Positions 1-13,600 of a DNA stretch of 64,000 nt are shown in pieces; position 1 is the stretch's first letter; every line of letters starts with the position of its first letter. The position numbers and the translations under genes were made by a program. This DNA comes from Mesaphorura yosii. Taxonomy: Eukaryota > Arthropoda > Collembola > Poduromorpha > Tullbergiidae. Location of the stretch: assembly GCA_009869945.1 (NCBI GenBank), contig WIXG01000005.1, forward strand, positions 124,001-188,000, given 5' to 3'. Under the pieces are notes generated by a model. It made no database searches. It saw nothing but the letters and a program-made list of their open reading frames with translations, and was not told the DNA's origin.

Positions 1-3000
1 TCTGAACTGGAGTTGGAGCGGATTGACTTGACTAGTCATTTAGATTTCCGAGTCTGATAGCAACACGTAATAATATGTAATGCACTAAACCATTCAGGAT
101 TTCGCTCAAAAGGTATGGCTTCAAAATGAGTAGGACTTCCGTGGAAGCTGGCATATTCAAAGACTTCGCAAGCGTTCGTTACCAAATTATGCATTGTTTC
201 GACGTAGGCGTGAGATTTCAGTCGGCCTCCATTTAATTAGCACCAGTTCATTTGGGGCTTTAAACTGGGTTCATTTGTCATTCGTATTCATCGTGTTGTT
301 CTTCCAGGAATTGTACTGCAGGCAGATTCGCAGATTTCAAGCCGTATGGCTTGAGGCTGACAATAATTCGTTAATAATGTTGAGTCCAAGATAGAAATGT
401 AGCTGTAGCCTTCTTTGTCAATGGAATTTAATGAATTTGTCTGCCTTTGTGTTTCATCCTTGCTTCCTCAGTCGTGAAGAAAAGGAAATCTGAGACGGAA
501 GTTGGCAAACCAACCTGCTGCCACTGCCGGTTGCCATTTTTACACATAGCAGAGGCCAGACTCAAGAATTTACCATGTTGATATGCGTTGCGAGTTGCAA
601 GTAATCGCCACATCGCAAAGCATCACAGGAAGGAATTGGTATAATATTTTGTGGAGAAAGTAGTTTGTAAGATAGTAAAAGTCAGGAAAAAGAAGAAGTA
701 ATGGCGGCGTGCTACCGCCATACTACGCGTACTGCGCGTGCATTGAATCTCTTGGCACAGCTGGACTACGATACGATAGGAAACTTGCTATACATAAAAC
801 AGCAGTACATGCTCGCGCTCATTACCAGCAGCACTAGCACATTGGCGACTGGTTTGCAAGGTGTTTGTGTTTGTGCTCGCCTTCTTTATTGTGCGCCCGC
901 TCGCCTTGTGAAAGTGTTGAAAAGCCAACTAAGTAGAAAATCCACTGTTTCCTTTCCGGACCCTGATACAAGCTGGATATGAAGGCGGCTACGAGTCAAG
1001 AGTTAAGTCGGGCGCGAGGCTGGAATTTAAAGTGCACACATTCTCGAAATGAGAGAAACTTTAACTTAACCTCCACACATTTCCGCTTCCTTCTCCTGGT
1101 CGGTCGGTTTTGTGTTCTCTCTTAATATCCAGTGTTAGCATAATGCAGAGCGGAATGAGTGGGCCCTCGGTCCAGGCTCAAGCAGCTTGGCATAGCATAG
1201 CTTGGACAAGGTGAGCGTAATGCCCAAAGTCAACAATCGATTTCTCAGACACATATGAGATGAAAGAAAGAAAACATTTGCTTAGCGAGTGAAGGACTTG
1301 GACTTGGCTTCGGCAGAAGTGGGAAATGAAAATAAGCGGATTCAAATAAAAATGGAAACTTTCTTCTGCAATGCAATGAATTTTTGCAGCTGTCCGGAAA
1401 TATCGAATATCGAAACTGATACTGGAAATTTTGGGCACAACCACGGACCGCAGCCAAAAAGTGTTGGATGAATTTACATTAACTCCACACACCCCTGGAA
1501 ATTGTGCCAATTCCCAGAGAGCGGGTGAGATTGTAATCAGGACTGGAATTCCAGAGGCTGTTGCCGAGTGAGGTTGAATTATGTGTCTGGCTGTCTCTGG
1601 CATAATGCATCAATTGTTCATTTGCGAATGCGACTGCCAGACTGCCACTACGACTACGACGCTTTGGAGTTTCTAGTGATTAGTGATTAGGAAGTGAATG
1701 AATGACTGGAGCCTGATTGCAACCATGCTACGAGCACGTTTCGAGCTGCTGAGCTCCAAGTCACAGTCACAGTCACAGTCACATTTTATTCTAAGCTACA
1801 CGTAGTCCTGCGGGTGTAAGCTTGTTGAGCCGAAACTTTTGAATGACAGCCGCATAATGCGTGATTGGAAGTACTTATGTACTTAATATATATTACGCTC
1901 CTCGCGAACAAGAACGACGAGGAAGGAAGGCGAAAGGCGAAACTGCATTAAGCACTCACATGATTATGATTGATAACTTCTCACTTTAAGTTTCTAGTTT
2001 GTTCCACAAACTAGGAGTAAAGTGGAACTCCAACGAAATAATTTCTCCGTCACGGCCACGTGGTTGCCTGCCGCGAACCAGTAATTACTTTGCAATACGA
2101 AATTATTAAAGTAAGTGCCTGACGACATACCGGGCACAAAACATTGTCAAGCGGACGCGTGTTGCAGCTGCCGCAGTACAACAACACGGGCAGTTAAGTA
2201 ATTACCGATAATGCATTATTATGGTGCCAGTTTTCTTCGGGCGTTCTGCTCAGTGAAAACGTACGTAGAACGGTTTTAACCAAGAAACATGTTTTGGTTG
2301 GAGAAATTGACTTCCGTAGTCCCGCTCGACGGGCAGAGCGTGCCTCAAATTATTTTCGCGTGGCAAGGCAATGAGTGCAATGCCAAGTTGTGCCACGTAA
2401 AGCGCAACCCCGCACTGGGCCAACCACATAAATTACATGCAATTTCGACCTGTTAACATTACAAGTTTATTACTTACACGTAGAATATTTTAGTACATGT
2501 AAATTACGATTCATTCCGTGCACACCGCACACGTGCTGGGTATAATTTGGATTTTGCATTTTGCATTTCGCTTTTTATTCCACGTGTTGGCAAACAGTTC
2601 GAAAGAAATACGACCGTGCTTTCCGTCGATAACTGCGGAATGCCATAATTAAAGCGCGTTCCTGTCGCATTCGCTCGCTCTCTCGCTGCTTTCGAACTGA
2701 AATGAGTAAATGAGATCTGGTTTGCAACATGCTTTATTCCAATCTCGTACTTTATATAAATAATGTCCCTGTAATAAATGTGCAATGTCAAACGAAGGCC
2801 ACGAGACATTGGTTCCTGGATATTTTGTATACTTTCTCCTTTAACGTTGTATGCATGCGGACTTGCAATTTGCTTTTGCATTCTGCCCTCGCTTCTCTTC
2901 GGTCCCCGTTCCTATAATTTACGAGGGCGGATAGAGCCGTATTACAAACAGTATCCAGGTATTTGGAAGTGAGACGACACAAAGCTGCACGCAGCTGCAG

Positions 3001-4638
3001 CTGAGCAACCATAAAACGAAACTTTATAAACGAGGATTTCGCTTTTCGCCTTTCTCTTCTCAGATACAAAACACAATGCAGCAGTGAAATGACAAATAAA
3101 CCAAATTGAGTCGCCTTGCCTTGCCTTACCTTGCATTTCTTTTACTCTACTAAATTCGCAACGTAGCGCAGTGCATTGTAAGCATAAAATGACATTTTAC
3201 ATTTTATACTTTCTCATTTTGTCCCGCATGTAGATAGCACTCACGCCTGTGGTTGGCAGTTGCGTGCAACCCTAATTGCACGTGCTTTTTAGTTTAGCAC
3301 ACGTTGCACATTTCCAGTCAGCCCGGTACAGCACAAGCACGTTTCTCGTATTGCGAATTGTGAATTCCTCGCAAATCGCAGTAAAAAGAGTAAAAGCAGT
3401 AAAAATGAAAAGTGGACATAAATCCGAGAATAAAAAAATGTGTACAAAAGAGAATCGGAAGAAATTTCCAACATGAAATGGGCAAATTGGAGCCTTGAAT
3501 ACTAAAAGGGTTAATTTTCCGTTCCGCTTAAGTGCGCATTAGTATTGGTTAATGCCAGCGTTGAGGTTTTACTTGCAAACTACCACAAATTTGGTTTTCA
3601 CAGAGTAATTAAATTCATCAGCGATTTGAGCTCGGCCACAAATAACAACAATGCCATCAGTGCTCCTTCATTAACCGCTTTCCCCCATGCGGTGCCGGTC
3701 ACGCTGTGCTGTGAGCAGTGAACAACGAATCCATAAAAGACTAATAAAAATTAATGATGTCGTATATTCCGGAGTTTTGTTTGCGAATTGCAGGCCAACC
3801 AGTGAGAGCCAAACATGCAAAAAGAAAGCATGCAACTTCCATTTGAATATTCGGTAAAACAGTGACAGTGCCGAGTTGATGATATTGTCCTTGTTATAAT
3901 TATTAACGAGGTACAACCGTCATTCATTCACACTTTGCTTGTCTCGTCTCCTGCCTACCCGACTTTCGAGCGCAGCCCATTCGTTCATCGTTGAGTCGTA
4001 CGCTTACGCAACATGACAGTTACAATGCTTCGTTAATGCTTAGTTTTACTACGACTGTCTGTCTAAATGAAATGAATTATAGGTCGGGCGCGCCAGCCCC
4101 AGGCCTCAATTTGCTATTTCCATTGCCATTTGCTTTCCCCATAATCAATACGCCATTAGCACCACTATTTAATTGGATATGTGTACATTGCGTTGTGCGT
4201 TTAAGTCAACAGAGTAAACAAGGTGGTATTTCATACATAAAAATTGACTTCATGCTGTGCACGGGGCATTAATAGTAATAAGGCGACTGGCAACGGCAAC
4301 CGGCGTGGTACGCCAATACAAACACAATGACACGCAGATTAAACTCATTGCTGCTGAAGCCGGTGTCAGTTATTAATAGGCTCTATGCGCGAGCGTGTAT
4401 ATGCCGTACGCAATTCAGCCGTTCAGTGCATCAAACACGAATCGATTGAATTCACAGAATAGCTGATAATGAGTGGGATAAAATAAAAGATTCGCGTTCC
4501 ATTCCAATTGTTCAAGAGAAGAAACGAATCGCATGATTCGCAGAATTTGTATTTAAGCGTCTGTGAATCGGCTCCCGCCCTGAAATGCTTAAAATACAAA
4601 AGATGCTCAACAATTCCTTCTTGTGTTTCTGTTCACAG
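1..4638. other. No exon found; probably upstream intron or 5' region of the mGluR gene
   Basis: I see no reading frame here with the signal peptide, the first ligand-binding lobe or other mGluR residues that must precede the exon at 4639, which opens in phase 2 (needs one base from an upstream exon). The missing N-terminal exons therefore probably lie left of the window. The only structure noted is a short tandem hexamer at 1761-1783. Confidence 0.5.
1761..1783. repeat. Short tandem repeat (TCACAG)n
   Basis: Nearly four perfect head-to-tail copies of the hexamer TCACAG. It is an ordinary microsatellite seed inside non-coding sequence. Confidence 0.85.
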
Positions 4639-7600
4639 GGTCGATAAGCAACATTGATGATGAGAACGAGCTGGGAACAAAATGCACAAATGGCTCGACT
4701 ACCGTCAAGAATAAAATCATAACCGGAGTCGTCGGAGCTGCGTCTTCAGTAACCTCGATCCAAGTGGCCAATCTTCTGCGTCTTTTTAAAATACCGCAGG
4801 TTTGAACTTTATAAATTAACTTTCTTCTTCTGGGAACAATGTGTATGGAAGTCGAACATGGCAGGCCAGACAGCAGGCACCATTAATCAAAGTCAGCGTA
4901 TGACACATTGCACTACGAGGGATAAGAAAACAATTGTACGGCTGTATTCTTGTATCATTGTTTTGTGCAAGCAACATTAACATTTTGTATTTTGTAGTTT
5001 TGCTTGCACAGCTGGCTCTACTTTCTGCTTCTTTCTTTTCCAGTATTTTCTGTATCCCTGGGAAATTGAATTATATGGTACCATAAAAGAATTGGACGAG
5101 AATATTCTTCGTTTTTTATTTAACTCAATAGCGTAAATGAGCACGGCAATTCAATTCAATGTGAATGCAATTATTTGACGATCGTTTTCCTGAATTTCAT
5201 TCACTCCCTGCTTGAACTCGTTTCCGACCTTTCTCTTACATTTTTATTCGCACATTCTCACGATAAATACTAGGCAGCGCAGTCTAGAATTGGAGCCAAT
5301 GCGTTGTGCGGGTCGTTTGTTCATTCGATGGATTGCCGCCTACAATTTCGTTCTCTTTTATTTATATGCGCTGGTCACGCCACTCGAGCTCATAAACAAT
5401 GCGCACAAATTGAAGTCAGAGTCATGGAATTAGTGTGCTTGATTTACAAGGGCTAAATTGCTGGTTGCCTGTTTCGACTGCATGCATGCGGAGATAAGTT
5501 ATTATTGCGGGTCATTCCGGTGCATAAATAAATGTTCACCTTTTATTGCTCTCCTGTCACAGATTTCCTTCTTCTCGACGAGTCCCGAGCTGAGCAACAA
5601 GAACCGGTTCGAGTACTTCAAGCGAACCATTCCATCAGATAAGAATCAAGTCCAAGTTATGGTCGATATTATTGAGCAATTTGGATGGAAGTATGTTTCA
5701 ATTATCTACGAGGAATCAAACTACGGAATCAAGGTACGTCTACTGTTTGTCTATTTACGAGAAAGGACTTGTTGCTTGCTTGGTTTGGCTTGCCTGTTGT
5801 GCTTGTAAGTAAACCTGCCATTTAACTTTGGTTCACTGAGCATATAAAATTAAATGTCAGTTCAAACTTCGACAATGAGCGCTTTTTACTTTCGCTGTAA
5901 CATCAAACGACAGTGATCAACGATAATAATAGTAACGGCGACTCACAACGCAATGTGAGGGCAGAGACAGAGAAAGTTGCCATACCCGTGCCGTGTATGA
6001 AAAAGACGCTCGGAATCCTCGGCTCACGATTTACGTGCTGTGGCACATATTAAGAAGGACCACGAAACTTTTCCTATAACTTTCCCAGAAAATAAGTTTT
6101 CTTTCTTTTTTTATAGCATTATTATTTCCCATTTTACGGACACAAAGACAGCAAAAAAGAAAGAGAACTGCCAATAATAAAAAAACCAGTTCATGTGAAC
6201 TGCGAACGCAAACGCACGCGAACGGGCTGCGCGTATTGAAATAGAATAAGGACTAGATTTAGAAGCAGCTCGGGTCGTGGGATGAGTTTAGACAGAGCCA
6301 TTGAATTTCCATATGGCACGGCACGAGTTGTTGACTCCTGATAAGTAGGTGTTCATTGAGCACAAAAGTTGGCAAGTGGTCCATTCAAATGTGAATTACG
6401 CATACAAAGAGTTGGTAGTTAGTGCACGTTTATTGCTTGCTGTTGCCAACTCAGAGCGGCGGAGGCCAAAGTTGGCCTGGCCATGGCACGGTACAGAAGC
6501 TGAAAAACAATGCGGACGCGGACGGCAGACCAAAACGGTACGGGAAGTGAAAGCTAACGACTTCTCTCGCCCTCGCCTTTGTTTTATTGTCTGCGGCAAT
6601 ATGTAACGTAGCATGTTTCATGTGCTCGATGCTCAATTATTATGGAGTTAGACTGTCGCTTCTGTTTTGAAGTTCATCTCACGCACCAGGCGATTCAAAC
6701 TCGTTCTTTTCGTTGTTCAAGTGGCAAAGAGAAAGTTCACGTTTTATCGAAAATGTTCACGCAGTGAGCAATTCACGAGTAAACACAATATGTTCATGTT
6801 CATGGCCATGGCCGCGCCGAATTGTGTGACATGCTCAACCAACCGTTTCGAATACTCGAGATCGTTTATGCCAGCTGCTCTTCGAACTTCGCACCCCATT
6901 CGCTGTGCTGTGATATGTGCGAAAACAAATTGAATTTTGATTGTTTCTTTTTCGCCAGGCTTTTGAAGAATTTGAGAAGAGTCTCCCTCAAAGACACATT
7001 TGCATCGCCGCGAAGGAGAAGCTGGTGAAGGACTCCGGGGTCGCTGGTGACAAAAGTTACGATCGGATTGTGGACAGACTCCAAGCTTATCCGAAAGCAA
7101 AAGGTACGACGTCTGGCTCCATTTGTTTCGCAATTATACTTGAAGGTCTCACATGGACGCGTGTGTCGTGCTCGCCGCCGTGTCAAATGTGCATGGCATT
7201 CTGCGTCTGGCATGAAGAATGCCGTCTGCACGCAATCAGCTGCTGATTGAGAAAACTTTTCCTATTGAATAGTAACTAATCTGTGCGAACAGTTTCCCAA
7301 TGCATGCGATTCCAGCAAACTTCTCGCGAATTGTAAGCTGTAAGTACACGCCGCGGACCCACAAAGCGTTAAGACTCCAGATTTCTCCGTAAACGGCTCA
7401 TTTCACACGAACAAAATGTTCTGCAGACATAAAACTGAAATGAAATCCTATTACGTGCGATATTTTCGAAAGTTTATCTCTTTAGAGTTCTCATGGGGCA
7501 ATTGTCATGATTTCTTTTTGAAGGAGTGATCATCTTTGGATCGGATCAGGAAGTTAAGGCATTAATGCGGGCAGTCGGACGACGAGGCACAAATACATGG

Positions 7601-10600
7601 AGCTTTATCGGTTCGGATGGATGGAGCAGTAGAACTTTGGTCTCCGATGGGAACGAGCGGACGGTGGAGGGCACGCTGAGCGTGCAGCCTCGTGCCAATC
7701 CAGTCAAGGGATTCGACGAATATTTCTTCAACCTGAACGTCAAAACTAATACTCGCAATCCGTGGTTCGTAGGTAAGCCGTAGCCAGGAGTTCCCACCAA
7801 AAACTTCGGTTAAGCATTACTCATGTCGAACTCTTTCCTTCTGCTCCGCATTTATTCTTTTAATTGTAGCCATCCCAGGCAAAAAGCTTGTCCTTGCCTT
7901 CTCTTGCCAATCTTAAGTCTAAATCTTGTAACCACTACTGCACGACTGTGCTGCCGTAATTCCATTCCAGCCAGTGGTTGGAGTCCACAGGGGGCTGACA
8001 TTTTTGCAGGATTAGAGGATGAGAAGTGGGCTCTTAAAGCCCCTTGAAACTCATTTTCCACAGACAACCAGAAACTTATGTTTTCCATTTCCAATCCTGA
8101 ATGCATCGTCCTCCTCTGTTCGGGATAAATGATATATGGACTCTCGAGTAACTGGAGGAGATTCCCACGCGCAGTTTGCGGTGGATTTAATGAGTTTTTA
8201 TTGTTCGAGGGCGCCGTTTCTCTTCATTTGACAGCTGAATTATAATACACAGGCTCAGAGTAAAGCACGGGATTTAATTATCAGGATTTAAATCGAGGAC
8301 GGATTGCAACCGCAGCGCGCTGATTGCGCACTTGTTTCGCGAAATGATTGAATGGACTCTAAAAAAACAGCTGAGCACGACTTAAAGCCTGAGGAATTCT
8401 GTCATATTAAAATTCCTTAAGATATTAGAAAAAAACCATTCTTCCGGCTTGAAACTCTGCCATTCCTTAATCACTCGTGCCTTTGAAACTGAGCGCAGAG
8501 TGTTTGCATGAGCGTAGCCCTGAATTGTTTAGCTTAATGAAAATTATTTAAGTTTTGATTAAATGCGTAGCTGAGAGTGGTAATTTTACTATTATCAGAT
8601 GGAAAACAGCTCAATTCAACGAGGCAGGGAACGGCACGGTTTCATACTCGTGTCAGTGCCGTGGCTGAGGCACTGAACCTGTGTCTAATTGATTTATTTT
8701 GAGGGATGTAATATGCCCCTGGGATATTTTCCCTACGCAGTATTTTGAGACTCGTATTTAGGCGCTGTTCTTCAATAATATTTTAATAGAGAAACTGGCG
8801 CACGTTCCATTCTGGGAATCTTATCTCTTCCAGCTGCTAAATAAATATCCTACAAATTGACGCAGTCCCGCGTAATGTATAACACGAATTCATCGACTAA
8901 TTACGTCCTCACACAATTTTGACCTTTGGTTTAATGACCTTTGCCTTTTTTCAGAATTTTGGGAGCATCACTTTCAATGCAAATATCCAAACTCTTCGCG
9001 CACTCTGTACAATCTCAATTTCACCAAAATGTGCACCGGAGAAGAAAAATTGACTGCGAAAAATACTCAGTTTGAGGCTCAACTTCAATTCGTCTCGGAC
9101 GCAGTGCTCGCGTTTGCGTATGCTTTCAGGTTAATTAGTTTTCGAATCTGTATTCGCATGCTTCATAAGATTATGCAAAGTTCAATTTGATGAGATTTTG
9201 CTCTTTTCGTGAATTCCACAGGGACATGCACGCGGTCAAGTGCAGAGGAGTCCCTGGACTTTGTCTTGCCATGAATCCTATTGATGGGACCGAACTATTA
9301 GACTACCTGACTAATGTGTCCTTCACAGGTACGTCTGAACTAATGAACTAATTAATGTAGTACGAAGGTCCATTTTCTCAGGGAACCAACCATTACACCT
9401 ACGATGAATCGTTGGATCATTTTTATCGCTTCATTTTGTAATTTGAAGTGCTTTTGTTCTAATAATGATATTGACTATCTTCTCAGCGTTACTGCAAATT
9501 AGGTTTTTACTACATAATGCTACAATTTAGTTGATTAAGAGCAAAGATTTGCAGATGTATAGAAATTAGCTGATTATATTTTTAAGCCGTGTCTAAGTCT
9601 TGTCGTGAAAAGAAAGTGGGCTTAGGATTTTTTCGGTGAAGGCAATTCGAAAAGTTCCGTATTTTGTTAATGGAAGCAGTTACAACCTTAACGACGTCTT
9701 CTTATCACTACAAAATATTTTTATGATGAGAAGTTTATCTTTAAGTTTAATCTAAAACTTGCTACATATTTATCTGAGGATCTCAGAGGAAAAGTGAAGA
9801 AGTCTTGGTAGTTACGCTCACACAGCTTTTAAGGCCACTAAAATATATACGATAAACGCGTCGTTCAAGTGAAGAACTTTCCTCTCCACTGCTCAACATT
9901 GTGAAAGGAACAATCTCAAAGATCGTGAGCCGTGTCTTGCCGCGACAAAGGGCAAACACCTTCCACTTGAACACTTTTTGGTTTCTTTCCGCAGGCTTCA
10001 GTGGTGATGAATTCCACTTTGACTCGTTTGGTGATGGACCGGCTCGTTACAACATAATCCATTTTCGGAGAATTGGTGACAACTATCGCTGGGTTCGAGT
10101 TGGGTCCTATAATGAAGGAAATCTTACACTCAACATGTCTCGTAAGCTTAACAAGATCCTTTTGATCTTTTCACTTTGGGTTCGCGCACTCAAGTACTTT
10201 CTACTTTGGTGTTACATACTCTTAAAGGTGAAGGAGCTGTGTCAGTGTTTTCTAGAGCTATATCGAAGTACGACTTGTAAAGCGTTGCGTCCACAATCCC
10301 CTTCAAACTTGGTTCTTGCATTCACACAGAATCGACACGTTTATGAAACGAGAAATGACCATCCAATTTCGTGTTAGCAAAAATAACACGATCGCTCGTC
10401 TCGATTATTAATAAAAATAACGAACCAGCTTGCAAATAGCACTGTAAAATTTAAGTTACAAGAAATAGTAACAATTATTCCATGCATTTCGCCTCTGAGC
10501 ACTGATTTCAAGAAAGAGTTTAATGTGAACGGGATCACACTCATTTCGCAATGATTGCGAGTTGCGAAAGACAAGAGAAAGCTGTCAACATAATAAAGAG

Positions 10601-13600
10601 AAGATGAAGCTTGGCAGACAGGCAGTGCGGTCGAGATCTCAGGCTCATTTGATGAACGGAGTTGGACCTTCGACAATAACAAGCTCAAACAGACTACTAG
10701 TAGTTGCCCATTTCTTCGTTCACAACTCGGAATCTTAGACATAGAAAATTATAGTTGGTAAATGCACGGCTATGGCATGGCGGACGAGGAAAAGGCACAC
10801 TGAGAAACGAATGGCCCGAAAAGTAAATCAACTCACTGCATGAAAAAAGAGGTCTTTACGGATGAACAATTCAAGAAAATGAAAAGCCTGCCTGATTATT
10901 CCATTTCATTGGGTTTCTTGATGTTTGCTCTCTTCTCAGACCGCTCTTCAATTACATTATTCAGGAAAATGAGTAAAACGAGAAACCAAAAAATTGCTTT
11001 CTTTCTCTCATGCATGTTTGATTGTTCGCATTTCACATCGCGTGAGGCTGAGCCTGAGCGAACGCAGATTTGCGGTGTGGCGAAATAAGTAAATCTGTTA
11101 AGCGTTGCATTGTGATGAAAGCAGCTGAGCTTTTGTATTGTGGTGGAGAGAGAGGAAAGACGAGCTGTGGTCGTAATAAGATTTGTAACGCAATTACGCT
11201 CATAAGAGCGAAATGAAAATGTAAACATTTTGTGTCCTTGGCGCAGGAAATAACTCTGATCCTCGCTATGATTTTATGACGTGAGATAAGTCGTTCGCAC
11301 TCGCATTCGGCCTTTAGCGGTTTATTAGCGGAAAATTGGAATTCTTTCATTCGAATTGTGATCGATTCATCCCACACAATTCTCTTTCGCAGAGGTCCAG
11401 TTCGCAGACAATACTTCAATTCCTCAGGCATCCGTCTGCAGTGAGCAATGTGATCGCGGATCGGCGAAGAAAATCAGCGACGTTCCCTGCTGCTGGAATT
11501 GTCAGAAATGCTTAAATTACGAGGTAATAAGTTTCCCATTTTTATCAGCGGGATTTGAATAGCGTCGCACAAGGCAGAGATTCTTTTTCTGCACCGCCAT
11601 CCATTTACTTCCTGCACACGAGATCATAAATAACGTCTCCACAACCCAGAAATCGTTACTCCATTTCAACCCGCTTGATTCTTATTATTATTGAATTACA
11701 CGAATAATTGACTTTCATGTTCTCGCTTTCACTTTCAGATTCGTGACAAGTTTGACGAGAGCCAATGCACGACATGCGCACTGGGCACGCTTCCAAATCT
11801 GCAGCATACTGAATGTGTTCCGATTCCTGAGATTTATCTCCGGCCCAGCAGGTATTTTAGAGATAGCAGTACAATTTTCTTTCACCCACGCAAAAGTAAG
11901 TAGCAATTGCAGTCAATATCATTCAATTGACCATGCCGCTGTTCGCCAATAACTCGCTGTTGTGCCCGAAGGCAGTGGGCCGCCAAATCTTGGCTTGACT
12001 TGAAGTGTCTTCCTATCTGAGTCAACAAAATGAATCTTGCATCAAACAATTTAAGAAGGGTTTAACATTCCTCAAGAACTTTCTCCGTGCCGTGCAGCAT
12101 TTGATACCACCAGACCATAAACAAATCCTGCCCATTTGCTTTGATGACTTATTTACTTGAAATGCAATTTTCAACTGGATACTTCGTACCAGAATTAAGC
12201 TTAGCCTCACAGTATTCTCTTCGAGTCAGCAGAAGTTTCTTGGCCGTAGTGACAAATGGTTGTCTTTTCTTCACCACTTGTATCCTCTCAAACTGTCTTG
12301 TTTAACATTTTATGCATTGCATTTCTCGTACGCTCCGACAATAGCTCTCTGCGGCTGCAGCACAGCAGCGTCTTTGTGCCAGAAGCATAAATTAAGCTCT
12401 GAGATTCATCTTCTTGTCCAGGAGACATTTTAGCATCATTGAATACGCTGGAGTATTGTGAGGCTACTTCATTTATAACTTAGCACAGGAAGAGAAAGCA
12501 GAATGGGCTTTCTCCGAGCTGGAAAGCTAAGTTATGATGCGTATGAATGGAGCTTTTCTAATAAAGAGCTCTTACTTCCAGCAATGCGCCTCGCCGCGCC
12601 AGCGAAAATTCAATCCTTTCATTTAGAACTCTTGTTTTTCTTTGATTTTCTCTTTTTTCCATTGCACTTCAACACTGGCGACTCGTTTCAGAGGTGCTCA
12701 GCCTCAGCCAGTCGTGTTGCTGCGCTGCTGTCAGGCCCGAATGAAATAATAATATCACTTTCATTTAATATTCTGCTTCCACTCTGCTGCCGTTGTGCGT
12801 CTCGAGAGCTGCTCTTTGTTTCCTATACATAATAAATTCGTCCGATTCATGGCCCCTTTCTTTCATTATCTCAAATAGCGTAATAGTGTTACTCTCATTA
12901 GCACAAGAAAGAGAAAATAAAATTGTACTTTCGGATTCCTCGGTTGACATTTTCTTCGACAACGACGGCGATTGCAGCCTGAAGAGTGGCAGAAGAGGGA
13001 TTCTCTGTACTGGAAGCAATGGGTTTAATTTATAAATGCAAGCCAAGCGTTTCCTTTGTATATAATTCAGTGCGCGTCATTAACAAATGCTAATACTCGT
13101 CGTACTTTTCTCTGACTTGTTTCGCAGTGGCTGGGCAATGGCTTCCATGACTTTTGCAGGACTCGGGATTCTATTAACTCTCTTTGTTCTCACTGTTTTC
13201 CTGTGCCACAACGACACTCCTGTCGTTCGAGCTTCTGGTCGAGAGCTGTCTTACGTGCTCCTCGTCGGACTCCTGCTCTGCTATGCCTTAACTTTCCTCT
13301 TTGTCTTTCGGTAAGTGACTTGCATTAATTGATTGACTAATTTCAGTTATTTCACCAACTCACTGTCCAATGGGAGGTAGAAACAAATCAAAGTCAACTT
13401 GTATCACATTCTGGCATTCTTGAATCAAAAAGCGCAGCGGAAACACAAACCCAAAATTTTAGGGCATTTGTTTGAAGTTGAGTCTAATCATTTCATGCGA
13501 TTACTCATATTTTAATTTCTAAATTCTGCCCTTCCGCTTTGAACATGCCAAAATGCGCCTCTGGCCGTAATACAGAACACAATACATGAAACACCTTTTG

